Below are positions 5,325 to 6,142 of a stretch of 6,142 nucleotides of DNA, one piece after another (positions within the stretch are counted from its first letter, which is position 1; each line of letters starts with the position of its first letter). The notes beneath the pieces are model-generated. The model had not been told where the DNA came from, did not search any database, and saw only the letters and a list, made by a program, of their open reading frames with translations. The stretch comes from Streptococcaceae bacterium. Lineage in GTDB: Bacteria > Bacillota > Bacilli > Lactobacillales > Streptococcaceae. The DNA is taken from positions 1 to 6,142 of the forward strand of contig JAITWV010000360.1 in the NCBI GenBank assembly GCA_031285105.1, written 5' to 3'. Made by a program: the position numbers and the translations under genes.

Positions 5325-5870
5325 TTAATCATAAATGGCATATTCATCTTTGCGCAAAATATGAATCGGTTCATGTGCAATTTTTTTAAGTTGCGCCTTG
5401 CGTTCATTGGTCATATTTGTTAATTCTTCTGAAAAATTCTCTAAAACCGCTCGACCTTGTTTGAAAGTATATCCACCCATAGATAAGGTTTCTTGTGAAG
5501 AGCGTACCATACGGCGAGAAGAAATATCTTTGAAAAATTGCTCTAAAACATAACTTGGCAAATAATAATTATTAATCACATGGAAACTTTCTAAATATGC
5601 ATAATCTTCAATACTAATATGCACATCTTCAAAAACATCAAAACTACTAATATCCGGTAAAAGCACACTATGCCTATGCAAAATTTCGTTAACTTTACTA
5701 TTTAGTAAATGAATCGTATCAATTTCTTTTACTTTATGCTCTAATTCACGAGTTCTTAAGCGAACATTTTTTTCATAATTACGTGAAAATAAAAAGACTA
5801 AAAATGTGATAAATGAACCAACAATAACACCAATAAAAGCTGAAATTCCTGCCACAAAGTTAATATTCAC
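5325..5870 (-). CDS. Unrecognised 181-residue protein with one N-terminal membrane segment
   Basis: I do not recognise a family. From the preferred GTG start at 5870 the protein has one hydrophobic segment (about residues 5-28, rich in Val, Phe, Ile and Gly), then a strongly basic and charged stretch SRNYEKNVRLRTRELEHKVK (29-48) that may be a short helix or coiled coil, and a soluble domain of about 130 residues rich in Glu, Ser, Tyr and Lys. The positive residues after the membrane segment place the C-terminal domain in the cytoplasm. There is no signal-peptidase or lipobox pattern, so it is an anchored protein. An ATG at 5885 would add five residues (MEVFY), but GGAGGTG (5883-5877) lies inside that extension and 8 nt before the GTG. 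Base use is like its neighbours. It is upstream of secG; a link to export is only a guess. Confidence 0.85.
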   Translation of the reverse strand: MNINFVAGISAFIGVIVGSFITFLVFLFSRNYEKNVRLRTRELEHKVKEIDTIHLLNSKVNEILHRHSVLLPDISSFDVFEDVHISIEDYAYLESFHVINNYYLPSYVLEQFFKDISSRRMVRSSQETLSMGGYTFKQGRAVLENFSEELTNMTNERKAQLKKIAHEPIHILRKDEYAIYD

Positions 5871-5876
5871 ATAAAA

Positions 5877-5883
5877 CACCTCC
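5877..5883 (-). promoter_or_regulatory. Shine-Dalgarno that decides the GTG start at 5870
   Basis: GGAGGTG (5883-5877) is an almost ideal ribosome binding site. GGAGG ends 8 nt before the GTG at 5870-5868. The upstream ATG (5885-5883) overlaps the site itself and has no Shine-Dalgarno of its own, so it is unlikely to be used. Confidence 0.8.
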
Positions 5884-5896
5884 ATTTCCTACTTCA

Positions 5897-5905
5897 ATTC
5901 TAGCA
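5897..5905 (-). promoter_or_regulatory. Extended -10 promoter candidate for the membrane-protein gene
   Basis: The minus strand reads TGCTAGAAT (5905-5897): TG-n followed by TAGAAT, five of six matches to TATAAT. No convincing -35 box lies 16-18 nt upstream, which extended -10 promoters can do without. Transcription would start near 5890, leaving a leader of about 20 nt before the GTG start and almost none before the ATG at 5885, which agrees with the GTG choice. Confidence 0.45.
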
Positions 5906-5936
5906 AACTTAGCATAAATTGGGAGAAATTAACTAT

Positions 5937-5960
5937 AAAAAATTCCAATTGATTGAAATT
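5937..5960 (-). terminator. Weak A+U-rich terminator after the right-edge gene
   Basis: In the minus-strand transcript AATTTCAA (5960-5953) pairs with TTGGAATT (5948-5941), including one U-G pair, around a 4-nt loop. It runs into six T (5942-5937). The stem has only one G-C pair, so its strength is doubtful. It lies 43 nt after the stop codon of the partial gene at the right edge. Confidence 0.45.
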
Positions 5961-6003
5961 AAAGTAAAAGATAGGTAAAATTTAAGATAAATAACTTGTT
6001 GTG

Positions 6004-6142
6004 CTAGTTGATTTTAATACTCACTTTAGTACAGCGTAATTGATTTGAAGTTTGTGAAATGAGTAAGACTTTAAGGCTTTCTTCATTTACGAGTTTTCGC
6101 ATTTGGGCTGCGGTCTGGTGTTCAGGTGGTGGTGGCTGCTGT
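6004..6142 (-). CDS. C-terminal 45 codons of an unrecognised gene (runs off right edge)
   Basis: The open minus-strand frame entering from the right edge reads QQPPPPEHQTAAQ and continues through MRKLVNEESLKVLLISQTSN to a TAG at 6006-6004. It has a Gln/Pro-rich stretch at the edge, then an amphipathic helix-like part (RKLVNEESLK) and a short hydrophobic strand (VLLIS). It has the same direction as its neighbours, and a weak terminator follows. The P-x-E-H-x-T-x-x-Q-M-x-x-L-V pattern before a hydrophobic strand loosely recalls metal-binding ABC-transporter substrate proteins, but those normally continue well past this point, so I do not make that call. It could be a normal C-terminus or a truncated gene; the missing upstream part decides. 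Confidence 0.55.
   Translation of the reverse strand, partial: QQPPPPEHQTAAQMRKLVNEESLKVLLISQTSNQLRCTKVSIKIN

Noticed and set aside
6059..6142. Plus-strand frame entering the right edge: ATG then 28 codons ending in W-C-S-G-G-G-G-C-C, resembling a Gly/Cys-rich peptide precursor.
   Set aside because: No Shine-Dalgarno precedes the ATG, it runs against every other gene, and the Gly-Cys run is the complement of the Pro/Gln codons of the minus-strand frame. Sequence beyond the edge would settle it.

Overview
The window reads as chromosomal core DNA of a low-GC Gram-positive bacterium of the order Lactobacillales. The proteins look closest to the Enterococcus/Vagococcus/Melissococcus group, but that is an impression from protein style and gene order; I cannot name a genus. 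Every gene I can support lies on the minus strand, so transcription runs from the right edge to the left. Protein synthesis, export and energy genes dominate, and I see no mobile element, tRNA, rRNA or CRISPR array.

In transcription order: (1) at the right edge (6142-6004) is the last 45 codons of an unrecognised gene with a Pro-rich stretch, followed by a weak A+U-rich terminator. (2) 5870-5325 encodes an unrecognised 181-residue protein with one N-terminal membrane segment. Its start is best placed at a GTG five codons inside the longest frame, because the longest frame's ATG overlaps the Shine-Dalgarno sequence. (3) 5241-5005 is secG, closed by a good intrinsic terminator (5000-4957). (4) 4878-2497 is rnr (RNase R), and smpB (2487-2023) follows 9 nt later. 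These two gene products meet in trans-translation: SmpB delivers tmRNA to stalled ribosomes and RNase R degrades the faulty mRNA. A perfect 17-bp hairpin terminator ends this unit. (5) After a gap of about 280 nt with no gene, the F1Fo ATP synthase operon begins: atpB (subunit a), atpE (subunit c), atpF (subunit b) and the first 35 codons of atpH (delta), which runs off the left edge. There is no atpI before atpB.

The genes themselves are ordinary. The most interesting signal is between atpB and atpE: a 105-nt imperfect palindrome (883-987) that folds into one long hairpin of about 41 pairs with a 4-nt loop. Six of its pairs are G-U wobbles that exist only in the atp-sense RNA, and its lower stem holds a tandem G-A mismatch. 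It ends 12 nt before the strong atpE ribosome binding site and has no U-tract, so it looks like an RNA element acting on the operon transcript (or a structured dispersed repeat) rather than a terminator. Other points are the GTG start of atpB overlapped by a better-spaced out-of-frame ATG, an 11-bp inverted repeat between secG and rnr that shares bases with the terminator T-run, and small dyads in the atp leader.
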